Counted from the stretch's first letter, positions 42,035 to 51,497 are shown. The stretch is DNA of 64,000 nt from Pedobacter frigiditerrae (GCF_032678705.1 NZ_JAVTSS010000002.1:2108001-2172000), one strand, 5' to 3'. Made by a program: numbers and translations. The notes: a model not told the origin generated them from the sequence alone.

Positions 42035-42763
42035 ATGAATAAAGAAGTTACTCCTTACGCTGGCACAGAAACAAAGAAAGAACAGGTTGCTACCATGTTC
42101 AACAACATTTCTGGCACATATGATTTTCTAAATCACTTTTTATCTTTAGGTATCGATATCATTTGGCGTCGCAAGGCGATAAGAGAATTATCTGCCATAC
42201 AACCTAGAATTATTTTAGATGTAGCAACGGGAACTGGAGATTTTGCTTTCGAATCAATAGATATCCTTCATCCTGATAAGGTAATTGGTGTAGATATTTC
42301 TGAAGGAATGCTAGAGGTGGCTAAAAAGAAAATCAAGGAGCGTAACCTTGGCCATACATTTTCTGTTCAATTAGGCGATTCTGAAGGACTACATTTCGAA
42401 GATAATACTTTTGATGCCATAACTGTTGCCTTTGGTGTGAGGAATTACGAAAACCTAGAAAAAGGATTAGCTGATATGCTTCGAGTTTTAAAACCCGAAG
42501 GAAAAATTGTTATCCTTGAGTTCTCTAAGCCAAGGCATTTTCCTGTAAAACAAGGTTATCATGTCTATTTTAAATATGTAACTCCATTTTTTGGTAAACT
42601 ATTTTCTAAAGATAAAAGAGCTTATACTTATTTACCAGAGTCTGTGGCTGCTTTTCCAGATGGAGAAGAGTTTGTTGCATTGATGGAAAAAGTGGGTTAT
42701 AAAAATACCAAACACAGACCTTTAACGTTTGGAATTAGTGCGATATACACAGGTATTAAATGA
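42035..42763 (+). CDS. ubiE: Demethylmenaquinone/ubiquinone methyltransferase UbiE/MenG
   Basis: 242 residues from the ATG at 42035 (MNKEVTPYAGTETKKEQVA, a usual beginning for the family). SAM-binding motif I is ILDVATGTGDFAFES; NNISGTYDFLNHFLSLGID and AFGVRNYENLEKGLADMLRVL are family signatures, as is the LEFSKPRHFPVKQGYHVYF region. It C-methylates demethylmenaquinone in the last step of menaquinone synthesis. Its stop codon overlaps the porT start (ATGA), a pairing I know from other Bacteroidota. Confidence 0.95.
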   Translation: MNKEVTPYAGTETKKEQVATMFNNISGTYDFLNHFLSLGIDIIWRRKAIRELSAIQPRIILDVATGTGDFAFESIDILHPDKVIGVDISEGMLEVAKKKIKERNLGHTFSVQLGDSEGLHFEDNTFDAITVAFGVRNYENLEKGLADMLRVLKPEGKIVILEFSKPRHFPVKQGYHVYFKYVTPFFGKLFSKDKRAYTYLPESVAAFPDGEEFVALMEKVGYKNTKHRPLTFGISAIYTGIK

Positions 42764-43509
42764 TAAAAAAGCTAACACTCTTACTAATTATTACCTTATT
42801 CTCCTTTTCTATTGCTAAATCTCAAAATTGGGGTGGCGGTATAGATGGCGAAAGATTTAATTGGGGCTTTAGTTTTCAATACATTTCATCTGAACTTAAA
42901 ATCACTAAAAACAGTAACTGGCGTAAGCCTTATTACGACCAAGATTTAGGAGATTATGTTACCGATACCTTAAGTGCTATTAGTTCTCCAACATCTGTTG
43001 GATTTGGAATTGGATTTGTAGTTAACTCTAGTATCCATAAAAATGTTGATGTTCGTTTTACCCCAACATTGGTATTTAACGACCGTTTGGTTGATTATGC
43101 TTATGTGGTACCCGGAACATATAATCCAAGTAACCCAATTGTGCAAAAGAAAGTTCAAGCCACAATGGTAGACTTCCCAGTAGGGTTAAAGTTAAAATCT
43201 GATCGATTGATGAATGTTAGGGCCTATATGTTGGGAGGTTTAAAATACTCTATCGATTTAGCATCGAGTAAAAAAACTAATGATGAAAGTGCAGCGCCAG
43301 TTGACAAATTATTAAAAAATAAAAAGAGCTTTCTTTCTTATGAAGCTGGATTAGGCTTTGATATTTATTTCGAATGGTTTAAAATGTCTCCTGAAGTAAA
43401 AGTTTCTTATTCATTTAAAGACATTTTAAAGCATGAGCCTCAGCCTTATGCTAATCCCATAGACAAGGCAAAGCTTAGACATTTTACTTTCAGTTTATTT
43501 TTCGAGTAA
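42760..43509 (+). CDS. porT: Type IX secretion system outer-membrane protein PorT (SprT)
   Basis: 249 residues with a signal peptide ending at AKSQ (about 21). The mature protein looks like an eight-stranded outer-membrane barrel: alternating hydrophobic strands ending in an aromatic C-terminus (HFTFSLFFE). The start overlaps ubiE by 4 bp; the ubiE-porT couple is conserved in Bacteroidota. PorT is needed for type IX protein secretion. The assignment rests on both topology and neighbourhood. Confidence 0.8.
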   Translation: MIKKLTLLLIITLFSFSIAKSQNWGGGIDGERFNWGFSFQYISSELKITKNSNWRKPYYDQDLGDYVTDTLSAISSPTSVGFGIGFVVNSSIHKNVDVRFTPTLVFNDRLVDYAYVVPGTYNPSNPIVQKKVQATMVDFPVGLKLKSDRLMNVRAYMLGGLKYSIDLASSKKTNDESAAPVDKLLKNKKSFLSYEAGLGFDIYFEWFKMSPEVKVSYSFKDILKHEPQPYANPIDKAKLRHFTFSLFFE

Positions 43510-43529
43510 GCTGAGCGTTCAAATTTTTA

Positions 43530-43537
43530 TACCTTTG
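43530..43537 (+). promoter_or_regulatory. Putative -7 box (TACCTTTG) for the SDR gene
   Basis: Exact TAnnTTTG, 23 nt before the ATG at 43561. Confidence 0.5.
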
Positions 43538-43560
43538 TTCATCAAATCATAATTAAACTT

Positions 43561-44319
43561 ATGGCTAAAATCGCATTAATTACTGGTGCAAGTTCAGGTA
43601 TTGGCGAAGCTTGCGCACATATTTTCGCTCAACAGGGATATCATCTTATCCTTTTGGGAAGGAGAGAAAACCTTCTGGAGAAAATAGCTCATCACTTAAC
43701 AGCTAAATATGCAATTGAGGTAAAGAAAATTCAGGCAGATGTTAGAGATAAAGAAAACATCAACTATGTTTTAGAAACTTTGCCTGCTGTATGGAAAAAT
43801 GTTGATGTATTAATTAATAACGCAGGCTTAAGTAGAGGTTTAGATCCTATTGATAAAGGGGATACTGATGACTGGGATGTAATGATTGATACAAACATTA
43901 AAGGTTTATTATACGTTTCTAAAGTAGTAACTAATTGGATGGTTGCCCAAAAGAAAGGTCACATTATAAACATTGGTTCCATTGCAGGAAAAGAAGTTTA
44001 CGCCAATGGGAATGTCTACTGTGCTACCAAACATGCTGTTGATGCATTAAATAAAGCAATGCGAATAGATCTTTTGCCTCACGGGATAAAAGTTACGGGT
44101 ATACATCCAGGTGCAGTAGAAACTGAGTTTTCTATCGTTCGGTTTAAAGGTGATGAAGGCAGGGCTAAAAAAGTTTATGATGGTTTTGAGCCACTAATTG
44201 CTGATGACATAGCAGATGCAATTTGGTATGCGGTAAGCCGCCCAGCTCATGTAAATATAAATGACATGCTAATTATGCCAACAGCACAAGCAAATGGTAA
44301 TTTAATAAAAAGAGACTAG
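43561..44319 (+). CDS. Short-chain dehydrogenase/reductase (YdfG-like)
   Basis: 252 residues. The NADP-binding GASSGIGEA loop is at about 8-16, NNAG near 87, and the catalytic YCATK pair near 155-159 with the upstream serine in INIGSIAGK. GRRENLL after the second strand favours NADP. It resembles YdfG-type 3-hydroxy acid (serine/malonic semialdehyde) dehydrogenases, but substrate specificity in SDRs is hard to read. Single gene with its own -7 box. Confidence 0.9.
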   Translation: MAKIALITGASSGIGEACAHIFAQQGYHLILLGRRENLLEKIAHHLTAKYAIEVKKIQADVRDKENINYVLETLPAVWKNVDVLINNAGLSRGLDPIDKGDTDDWDVMIDTNIKGLLYVSKVVTNWMVAQKKGHIINIGSIAGKEVYANGNVYCATKHAVDALNKAMRIDLLPHGIKVTGIHPGAVETEFSIVRFKGDEGRAKKVYDGFEPLIADDIADAIWYAVSRPAHVNINDMLIMPTAQANGNLIKRD

Positions 44320-44401
44320 GCCCCCTAGACCCCTAAAGGGGGAACAAGGAGCTTCAAATATTAATTTTAACTTAAAAATTCCCCTTTAGGGGATCAAGGG
44401 G
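44320..44401. repeat. Facing CCCCTTTAGGGG-type repeats between the SDR and yqeY genes
   Basis: CCCCCTAGACCCCTAAAGGG (from 44321) and its approximate reverse complement CCCCTTTAGGGGATCAAGGG (from 44381) enclose 35 AT-rich bases. The right copy ends 1-2 bases before the yqeY ATG. Confidence 0.65.
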
Positions 44402-44402
44402 T

Positions 44403-44849
44403 ATGATATCAGCAACTATAGATCAAGAAATAAAACAAGCAATGTTAGCTAAGGATCAAGCTAAATTGAGAGGTTTAAGAGCAATTAAGGCAGCTTTTTT
44501 ATTGGCGAAAACCGAAAAGGGACACGCTGAAGAATTAACTGAAGATGGAGAAATCAAGATTCTTCAAAGATTGGTTAAACAACGTAAAGAATCAGCAACT
44601 ATTTATAAAGAACAAGGTCGTGAAGATTTATTTACAGTAGAGCAAGAAGAAATAGATGTGATTAGTCAGTTTTTGCCTCAACAATTAGATAGAGCCGATA
44701 TTGAAAAAGTTATTGCAAGAATAATTTCAGAGACCGGCGCTACATCAGTTAAAGAAATGGGTAAAATAATGGGCCTTGCAAATAAAGAATTAGCAGGCAA
44801 AGCCGATGGAAAACTAATCGGAGAAATTGTAAAAACGCAATTGGGATAA
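44403..44849 (+). CDS. yqeY: GatB/YqeY domain protein
   Basis: 148 residues, helical, cytoplasmic. The family marks are MLAKDQAKLRGLRAIKAAF, KQRKESATIYKEQGREDL, and QFLPQQLDRADIEKVIARII, with KEMGKIMGLANKELAGKADGK (in part) at the end. YqeY is related to the tRNA-binding tail of GatB; its function is uncertain. The ATG follows a GGGG-rich repeat by one base, so the repeat could supply or block the ribosome entry region. Confidence 0.9.
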   Translation: MISATIDQEIKQAMLAKDQAKLRGLRAIKAAFLLAKTEKGHAEELTEDGEIKILQRLVKQRKESATIYKEQGREDLFTVEQEEIDVISQFLPQQLDRADIEKVIARIISETGATSVKEMGKIMGLANKELAGKADGKLIGEIVKTQLG

Positions 44850-44961
44850 CCAAATTGTAGCTTGTATTTGAGATATTTCTAAAAAATATTCATATTAATT
44901 AGCATAATTTAATTTTACTCTATTAACTTAGTAGCACATACCACACAGCACAATACTATAT

Positions 44962-45726
44962 ATGAAATACGAAGTAGTTGAAGAAGAGGGGTTTAAATAC
45001 ATAGAGGCAGGTACAGGAGAAACGCTGGTATTACTTCATGGTTTAATGGGCGAACTGAGTAATTGGGAGCCAGCTTTAGATCATTTTAAAGAGAATTACC
45101 GTGTATTGGTCCCTATTTTGCCAATTTATGATTTGCCTTTGCTTACTTTGGGCGTTAAAAGCTTATCTAAATATGTACACCGTTTTTTGAAATTTAAGAA
45201 ATTAAGTCAGGTAGTATTAATAGGTAATTCTTTAGGTGGTCACGTTGGTTTAGTTTTTACCGCAGCACACCAAGAATTTGTTAAAGCTTTGGTTTTAACA
45301 GGTAGTTCTGGTTTATATGAAAATGCTTTTGGTGGTTCATTTCCGCGTAGAGAAAGCTACGATTATGTAAGAGAAAAGGTAGAATTTACGTTTTATGATC
45401 CAGCCACTGCAACAAAAGAGTTGGTAGATGAGGTTTTTAAATCTGTAAACGACCGCTCTAGGGTAATTAGGATATTGGCTTTGGCAAAATCCGCTATTCG
45501 CCATAACATGTCAAAGGAATTATCAAGAATTACGATCCCTGTTTCTTTGATTTGGGGCAGACAAGATAAAATTACCCCACCAGAGGTAGCGGTTGAGTTC
45601 CATGAATTATTGCCAAATTCTGAATTGAATTGGGTTGATGAATGCGGACATGCGCCAATGATGGAAAGACCAGAGATTTTTAATGCATTTTTGGATAAGT
45701 TTTTGAATAGGGTTTTATTGAAATAA
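44962..45726 (+). CDS. Alpha/beta-fold hydrolase
   Basis: 254 residues, cytoplasmic. Oxyanion region LLHGLMGELSNW, nucleophile elbow GNSLGGH (serine near residue 91), acid in WGRQDKITPPE and histidine in DECGHAPMMERPE: a complete catalytic triad. It is the first gene of a row hydrolase-CBS-nadK-porG-uppS-bamA-skp-skp that I recognise as common in Bacteroidota. Its stop overlaps the CBS gene start (TAATG). The substrate is unknown. Confidence 0.88.
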   Translation: MKYEVVEEEGFKYIEAGTGETLVLLHGLMGELSNWEPALDHFKENYRVLVPILPIYDLPLLTLGVKSLSKYVHRFLKFKKLSQVVLIGNSLGGHVGLVFTAAHQEFVKALVLTGSSGLYENAFGGSFPRRESYDYVREKVEFTFYDPATATKELVDEVFKSVNDRSRVIRILALAKSAIRHNMSKELSRITIPVSLIWGRQDKITPPEVAVEFHELLPNSELNWVDECGHAPMMERPEIFNAFLDKFLNRVLLK

Positions 45727-46388
45727 TGATAGCAGCAGAACTCATATCAAACATAATCCCACCACTAAAAACTTCTGATACTGTTCAGAAAGCTTTAGAG
45801 AGGATGAGTGAGTTCAAACTTTACCATTTACCTATAGTTAACGAGAGTCAGTTTTTAGGCTTGGTTTCTGAAGACGAATTGATAGAAGTACGTGATCAGG
45901 AAACGCCAATTGGGACTTTATCTTTATCAATTATTAATCCTTTCGTTTTTGAAGAATCGCATATTTATGATGTGATAAGGTTGTTTAACCAACTTCAATT
46001 GTCATTGGTTCCTGTTTTAGATTCCAATAAAAACTACATTGGCGTTGTTTCAATAAATAATCTTTTAGAATATACTGCAAATACTTATGCAGTTAAAGAA
46101 CCAGGTGGGATAGTAGTTTTGTCTATTAGCAATAGAAATAATTCTTTAGCTCACATGGCCCAAATTGTTGAGGCAGATAATGCGCAAATCCTTTCTTCTT
46201 ACGTGAGCTCATTTCCTGATTCTACAAGGTTAGAAGTTACCTTAAAAATAAACAAAACAGAATTGTCTGGTATTATAGCTTCTTTTGAAAGATATGATTA
46301 CGAAGTGAAAGCTGTTTTTAACAATACGCAAAACGATGATGGTTCTACTGATAGATTTAACTCTTTCATGAACTATCTAAACGTATAA
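45726..46388 (+). CDS. CBS-domain protein
   Basis: 220 residues. Two CBS motifs cover about 1-125 (YHLPIVNESQFLGLVSEDELI; LVPVLDSNKNYIGVVSINNLL), which usually bind adenine nucleotides. The C-terminal 90 residues (GIVVLSISNRNNSLAHMAQIVE) look ACT-like. The start codon overlaps the hydrolase stop by one base, and nadK follows after 7 bp, so translation is likely coupled. It may sense adenylate or NAD state for the operon; that is inference. Confidence 0.87.
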   Translation: MIAAELISNIIPPLKTSDTVQKALERMSEFKLYHLPIVNESQFLGLVSEDELIEVRDQETPIGTLSLSIINPFVFEESHIYDVIRLFNQLQLSLVPVLDSNKNYIGVVSINNLLEYTANTYAVKEPGGIVVLSISNRNNSLAHMAQIVEADNAQILSSYVSSFPDSTRLEVTLKINKTELSGIIASFERYDYEVKAVFNNTQNDDGSTDRFNSFMNYLNV

Positions 46389-46395
46389 CATCTGA

Positions 46396-47277
46396 ATGAG
46401 AATAGCAATTTACGGTAGAGATTTTAACGATAGTGTTTTACCTTTTGTACAAGAAGTGTTTGATGCCTTAGCTGCTCATCAAACTGAAATTTCAGTCTAC
46501 CTCAAATTTTACAATTTTATAAAAAATAAGGTTGTTTTACCAGAGAACATTATTACATTCTCAAACCATAAAGAACTTTTAAATCAAACAGAAGTACTAT
46601 TGAGTTTAGGTGGTGATGGAACTTTGCTAGATACTTTATCCCTTGTTAGAGATTCTCAAATTCCAGTTATTGGAATAAATTTTGGGCGTTTAGGTTTCTT
46701 GGCAAGTATTAATAAAAACGAAATTAAAAATGCCATTGCTGCATTGGTAAAAGGTGAATATTCATTAGATAAAAGAAGTATTTTAAATCTCGAATCTCAA
46801 AATGATCTATTTACGGACGAGAATTTCGCATTGAATGATATCACCATACACCGTAGAGATAACTCCGCGATGATGATTATTCACGCTTACATGAATGGAG
46901 AGTTTGTAAACTCTTACTGGGCAGATGGATTAATCATTGCAACACCTACGGGTTCTACCGCATACTCATTAAGTTGCGGTGGACCAATTATTTTACCAAG
47001 CGCACAAAATTTTGTAATTACTCCTATTGCACCGCATAATTTAAATGTGAGGCCAATCATCGTTCCTGATAATGTAGAGTTAACCTTTGAGATTGAAGCT
47101 AGAAGTACTAAATTTTTGCTATCATGCGACTCGAGAACAGAAACTGTTGATAGATCTGTTAAAATAACCATTAATAAGGCCAAATTTAATGTGAATCTGG
47201 TTCGTTTAAACAATGAAAGTTATTTAACTACGTTAAGAAATAAATTACTTTGGGGTATAGATACTCGTAATTATTAA
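46396..47277 (+). CDS. nadK: NAD kinase
   Basis: 293 residues. The GGDGT motif (LLSLGGDGTLLDT, near 70) binds phosphate and supplies the catalytic aspartate; GRLGFLASI, TIHRRDNSAMM and TPTGSTAYSLSCGGPII follow in family order. It phosphorylates NAD+ to NADP+. It sits between the CBS gene (7 bp) and porG (1 bp), in a tightly packed operon. Confidence 0.96.
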   Translation: MRIAIYGRDFNDSVLPFVQEVFDALAAHQTEISVYLKFYNFIKNKVVLPENIITFSNHKELLNQTEVLLSLGGDGTLLDTLSLVRDSQIPVIGINFGRLGFLASINKNEIKNAIAALVKGEYSLDKRSILNLESQNDLFTDENFALNDITIHRRDNSAMMIIHAYMNGEFVNSYWADGLIIATPTGSTAYSLSCGGPIILPSAQNFVITPIAPHNLNVRPIIVPDNVELTFEIEARSTKFLLSCDSRTETVDRSVKITINKAKFNVNLVRLNNESYLTTLRNKLLWGIDTRNY

Positions 47278-47278
47278 G

Positions 47279-48094
47279 ATGGGGAAAATAAAAATTGCCT
47301 TCCTATTTCTTTTTTCTTTTTTCTCTGGTTATTCTGTTTTGGCTCAACAAGTTGAGGTTGGAATTAATGCCGGTGGGGCTTCATATTTGGGCGATTTAAA
47401 TCAATATAATCCAGTTAAAATTAGTGGAATAGCTGCTGGCGCATTTGCCAAGCTAAACTTTGATCCGCATTTTGGACTAGGCTTGCATTATAATTATGGT
47501 AAAGTAAAGGCAACAGATTCACATTCTAGCAATGCACAGTTTAGAGATAGAAACCTAAGTTTTTATACTCCTTTAAATGAATTGAGCTTGTTGTTAGACT
47601 TTAATTTATTCGATTTATATTCTTACGGACCAAAAAGAAGATTTACACCATATATATTTGCTGGGATTGGCGCTGTAATATTTCAACCGAAAACAGAATA
47701 TAAGGATGAAGAATACCTATTAAGACTTTATAATACAGAAGGGCAAAGTGAATCGTACAAAAGCTGCACCATTACAATTCCTTATGGTGTAGGAGCAAGA
47801 TATAAACTTAAAAACAATTGGACTGTTTTTTCTCAAATAGGTTATCGATCACCATTAACAGATTATATTGATGATGTAAGTAGTGTTTATCCTAAGGTAA
47901 ATGCTTGGACAGGTACAAGTTCGGCTAATCCATCTATAAGTAAGGCTTTGTCAGATAGGTCTGGAGAGCAAACAGGTGTGTATTTGGGTAATCCAGGAAC
48001 ACAAAGAGGAGATTTTAGAAAAAGAGATAATTACATGTTTGTAGGTATTGGTATATCTTATACCTTTGTGAGCCAAAAATGTTTTACTTTTTAG
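47279..48094 (+). CDS. porG: Type IX secretion outer-membrane protein PorG (DUF6089)
   Basis: 271 residues with a signal peptide ending VLAQ (about 22). Starts VEVGINAGGASYLGDLNQY, characteristic of DUF6089/PorG, followed by a barrel with the strands TPYIFAGIGAVIF and IPYGVGARYKL, ending in FVGIGISYTF. The porG-uppS-bamA-skp order matches what I recall of Porphyromonas gingivalis (PG0189-PG0193), where PorG is an outer-membrane part of the type IX machine. One base separates it from nadK. Confidence 0.82.
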   Translation: MGKIKIAFLFLFSFFSGYSVLAQQVEVGINAGGASYLGDLNQYNPVKISGIAAGAFAKLNFDPHFGLGLHYNYGKVKATDSHSSNAQFRDRNLSFYTPLNELSLLLDFNLFDLYSYGPKRRFTPYIFAGIGAVIFQPKTEYKDEEYLLRLYNTEGQSESYKSCTITIPYGVGARYKLKNNWTVFSQIGYRSPLTDYIDDVSSVYPKVNAWTGTSSANPSISKALSDRSGEQTGVYLGNPGTQRGDFRKRDNYMFVGIGISYTFVSQKCFTF

Positions 48095-48111
48095 GGCAAC
48101 AAACGACACAA

Positions 48112-48852
48112 ATGAGTTTTAAAGAACAAATAGATATTAATAAATTACCAGAGCACATTGCTATTATCATGGATGGTAATGGACGTTGGGCAAAAAATCA
48201 AGGTAAATTTAGAATGTTTGGTCACGAGAGTGGCGTATTGTCTGTAAAAGATATTGTTGAAGGTTGTGTAGACATTGGTGTTAAATACTTAACTGTTTAT
48301 GCTTTTTCTACTGAAAATTGGAACAGGCCAATTGAAGAAGTAAATGCACTAATGGAGCTTTTAATTTCTACCATTAACGAACAAGCAGAAACTTTAAATA
48401 AAAATAATGTAAGGTTAAATGCCATAGGCGATATCAAATCCTTACCTCAAAAATGTATAGATGATTTAGCTAATGTAATGAAAGTTACAAGCAAAAATGA
48501 TAGATGCACTTTAACCTTGGCATTAAGTTATAGTGCTAAATGGGAAATATTAGAAGCAGCAAAAAAATTGGCTCAACAAGTAAAAGAAGAAAACATTACT
48601 GTTGATCAAATTAACGAAGAAATCTTTGCAGCCCAACTAACCACAAAAAACATTCCTGATCCTGAGTTAATGATACGCACCAGTGGAGAGCACAGGGTGA
48701 GTAATTTCTTGCTTTGGCAGATGGCCTATACCGAATTATATTTCACTGAAACTTTATGGCCAGACTTTAGAAGAGAAGATCTTTTTGAGGCCATTGTAGA
48801 TTACCAAAAACGCGAACGTCGCTTCGGAAAAATTAGTGAACAACTTAACTAA
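48112..48852 (+). CDS. uppS: Isoprenyl transferase (undecaprenyl diphosphate synthase)
   Basis: 246 residues from the ATG at 48112 (MSFKEQIDINKLPEHIAIIM). IIMDGNGRWAK with the catalytic aspartate, the GHESGV segment, TVYAFSTENW, and the C-terminal DPELMIRTSGEHRVSNFLLWQ are canonical cis-prenyltransferase motifs. It makes undecaprenyl diphosphate for peptidoglycan and O-antigen carriers. An in-frame ATG at 48079 would overlap the end of porG and adds an uninformative peptide, so the later start is preferred. Confidence 0.95.
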   Translation: MSFKEQIDINKLPEHIAIIMDGNGRWAKNQGKFRMFGHESGVLSVKDIVEGCVDIGVKYLTVYAFSTENWNRPIEEVNALMELLISTINEQAETLNKNNVRLNAIGDIKSLPQKCIDDLANVMKVTSKNDRCTLTLALSYSAKWEILEAAKKLAQQVKEENITVDQINEEIFAAQLTTKNIPDPELMIRTSGEHRVSNFLLWQMAYTELYFTETLWPDFRREDLFEAIVDYQKRERRFGKISEQLN

Positions 48853-48915
48853 TTTTACTTTTAACACTTTTTAACATGTGTTTAAATTAACTTAGCAACG
48901 TTTTTTAGATTGTAA

Positions 48916-51459
48916 ATGAAAAGAATATACCAACTCATATTTTTGCTTTTGATTGGCTCGCCAGCAATTGCTCAGATCCGTAACCAGCCAGCACAAGCCA
49001 CGCCAACTTTAAAAGTAAAAGGCCTAAACATAGATTACTTTAGTCCTAAAGAATATGTAATTGGTGGTACAACTTTAACTGGTGCCCAATACCTAGATAA
49101 AGAGGTTATCATTAAGATATCTAAATTAATTCCAGGAGAAAGAATAGTCCTTCCTGGAGAGGCTACTTCAAATGCCATTAAAAACTTATGGGCACAAGGC
49201 CTGTTTGATGATGTGCAATTATTCGTTACTAAAATAAACTTAGATACTGTTTATTTTGATATTGAAGTTGTAGAACGTCCACGTTTAAGTTCATTTGAAT
49301 TTATTGGCATCAGCAAATCTCAAAAAACAGACATTGGTGAGAAACTAGCTGACAAAGCCGGAAAAACCATCATAAACGATAACCTTTATAACACCACAAG
49401 ATCTATTATCAATAAATACTTATTAGATAAAGGTTATTTCTACACTACAATTGATTTTAAATCTAAACCAGATCCAAATCAAGAAAATAGTGTGGTTTTA
49501 CAGGTTATAATAGATAAAGGCAAGCGTGTAAAAGTTCACGAAGTGAAATTTATCGGTAATAAAGATTTTAAATCTGCCAAGCTAAGAAAGTACCTTAAGA
49601 AAACTAAACAACAAGCTTTTTATAAAGTATTTGGTAGTGGTAAGTTTAACAAAGAAAAATACGAAGAAGATAAGCTTAAGCTTATTGCTAAAATGCAAGA
49701 GAAAGGTTATAGAGATGCAGCTGTTTTAAAAGACAGTATCTATAAATACAATAACAAGTCTGTTGGTATTAAATTAGATATCTATGAAGGTCCTAAATAT
49801 TATTTTGGGGACATTACTTGGATTGGTAATGCAAAGTATACAACAGAATATTTGGAAAAGGTTTTTGGTATTGAAAAAGGCGAAATATTTAGTGAAGAAA
49901 AATTAGAGAAAAAACTACGTGGCAGTGCCAATGGTGATGATGTTTCTAGTGTTTACCTAAATGATGGATATTTAACTTTTAACATAGATCCTGTACAAAC
50001 AAAAATACATAAAGATACTGTAGATTTAGAAATGCGTATCTATGAAGGTCCGCAATACACGAATAACAAAATCTCAGTTCAAGGAAATACAATTACTAAT
50101 GATAGGGTTGTTTTAAGAGAGATTCGTACAAAACCTGGAGAGAAATTTTCTAAAGCAGCACTAGTTCGTACTGTTCGCGAAATTGGTGCATTAGGTAATT
50201 TCGATGAATCTAAGACTAATCCAGTTCCTAAGCCAAATGCTGATGGAACAGTAGATATTGTTTATCACGTAGAAGAAAAACCTTCAGATCAAATTGAACT
50301 TTCTGGTGGATTTGGTGGCGGCCGTGTAATTGGTACATTGGGCTTAACTTTCAATAACTTCTCCTTAAGAAACATATTTAATGGAGAGGCATATAAGCCA
50401 CTTCCAAAAGGAGACGGACAAAAATTAAGCTTACGTGGGCAAACTAATGGTAAATATTACCAATCCTATAGTTTCTCATTCTCTGAGCCTTGGTTTGGGG
50501 GTAAAAAGCCAGTTAGCTTTGGATTAAGTGCATTTACTTCATTACAATCTAATGGATTAGCCGAAGGTGAAACTTCTTTCCAGAAAATACGATTAAATGG
50601 TGTTTCCATTAGTTTAGGTAGAAAATTAAAATGGCCAGATAACTGGTTCTCTTTAGTACACTCAGTTAACTTAAATCAGTATATCTTAAATAATTACCCT
50701 GGGTATTTATTTAGTACCGGTACATCTTATAACTTAAACTTAACTCAAGAAATTGCTCGTGATTCTAGAGATGGAAGTCAGATTTTCCCAACTGGTGGTT
50801 CTTATATCAAATTTACAATCCAAGCTACGCCTCCTTATTCATTGTTAAATAAAGTGAATTACAAGACAGCTTCAGATAAAGAACGCTACAAATTTACCGA
50901 ATACCATAAGTGGAAATTTGAGGCGCAGTTTTTTGAAACTGTGGTAGGTAAGTTGGTGTTTAAGGGTCAGGCTCAGTTTGGTTTCTTAGGTCAATACAAT
51001 AGTGCTGTTGGTCAGTCTGCATTTGAGCGTTTTAAATTAGGTGGTGATGGTATGCAAGGTTTCGATTTCTTACAAGGATCTGAACTAATCGCTATGCGTG
51101 GTTATTCAAATAACTCTGTTGTACCAGTTGGCGCTAATGTAAATATTGCGCAAAGTTCAGGTAGCCCAATTTTTAATAAATACGTAATGGAATTAAGATA
51201 TCCTGTTATCGCATCTCAGCAAGCAACGGCTTTTATTACAGCTTTTGCAGAAGGTGGTAACACTTGGAATAAGTTTAGCGACTTTAATCCGTTTAATGTT
51301 AGACGTTCAGTTGGTATTGGTGCAAAAATATTCTTGCCAATATTTGGATTGTTAGGAATTGATTATGGTTACGGATTTGATAAAATACCTGGTATTCCTG
51401 ATGCGAATAAAGGTCAGTTTCACTTTAGTATAGCTCAACAACTAGGAGGGTTTAATTAA
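48916..51459 (+). CDS. bamA: Outer-membrane protein assembly factor BamA
   Basis: 847 residues with a signal peptide of about 20. Several POTRA domains occupy about 25-460 (for instance VHEVKFIGNKDFKSAKLRKY and ISVQGNTITNDRVVLREIRT). The Omp85 barrel runs from about 465 (IELSGGFGGGRVIGTLGL) to the C-terminus; the conserved arginine-containing lid motif is probably in KLGGDGMQGFDF or the following GSELIAMRGYSN segment. It inserts beta-barrel proteins into the outer membrane and is essential in known cases. It is followed by two Skp-like chaperones. Confidence 0.95.
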   Translation: MKRIYQLIFLLLIGSPAIAQIRNQPAQATPTLKVKGLNIDYFSPKEYVIGGTTLTGAQYLDKEVIIKISKLIPGERIVLPGEATSNAIKNLWAQGLFDDVQLFVTKINLDTVYFDIEVVERPRLSSFEFIGISKSQKTDIGEKLADKAGKTIINDNLYNTTRSIINKYLLDKGYFYTTIDFKSKPDPNQENSVVLQVIIDKGKRVKVHEVKFIGNKDFKSAKLRKYLKKTKQQAFYKVFGSGKFNKEKYEEDKLKLIAKMQEKGYRDAAVLKDSIYKYNNKSVGIKLDIYEGPKYYFGDITWIGNAKYTTEYLEKVFGIEKGEIFSEEKLEKKLRGSANGDDVSSVYLNDGYLTFNIDPVQTKIHKDTVDLEMRIYEGPQYTNNKISVQGNTITNDRVVLREIRTKPGEKFSKAALVRTVREIGALGNFDESKTNPVPKPNADGTVDIVYHVEEKPSDQIELSGGFGGGRVIGTLGLTFNNFSLRNIFNGEAYKPLPKGDGQKLSLRGQTNGKYYQSYSFSFSEPWFGGKKPVSFGLSAFTSLQSNGLAEGETSFQKIRLNGVSISLGRKLKWPDNWFSLVHSVNLNQYILNNYPGYLFSTGTSYNLNLTQEIARDSRDGSQIFPTGGSYIKFTIQATPPYSLLNKVNYKTASDKERYKFTEYHKWKFEAQFFETVVGKLVFKGQAQFGFLGQYNSAVGQSAFERFKLGGDGMQGFDFLQGSELIAMRGYSNNSVVPVGANVNIAQSSGSPIFNKYVMELRYPVIASQQATAFITAFAEGGNTWNKFSDFNPFNVRRSVGIGAKIFLPIFGLLGIDYGYGFDKIPGIPDANKGQFHFSIAQQLGGFN

Positions 51460-51474
51460 GTTTAAAACCTTTTA

Positions 51475-51482
51475 TATATTTG
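51475..51482 (+). promoter_or_regulatory. Putative -7 box (TATATTTG) for the first skp gene
   Basis: Exact TAnnTTTG, 15 nt before the ATG at 51498. The in-frame TTG at 51480 lies within the box. Confidence 0.5.
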
Positions 51483-51497
51483 AAAAAACACACACCT

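Noticed and set aside
48079..48111. Upstream ATG for uppS
   Set aside because: It overlaps the end of porG and adds a peptide with no family match; ATG 48112 is 17 bp after the porG stop and fits the family.
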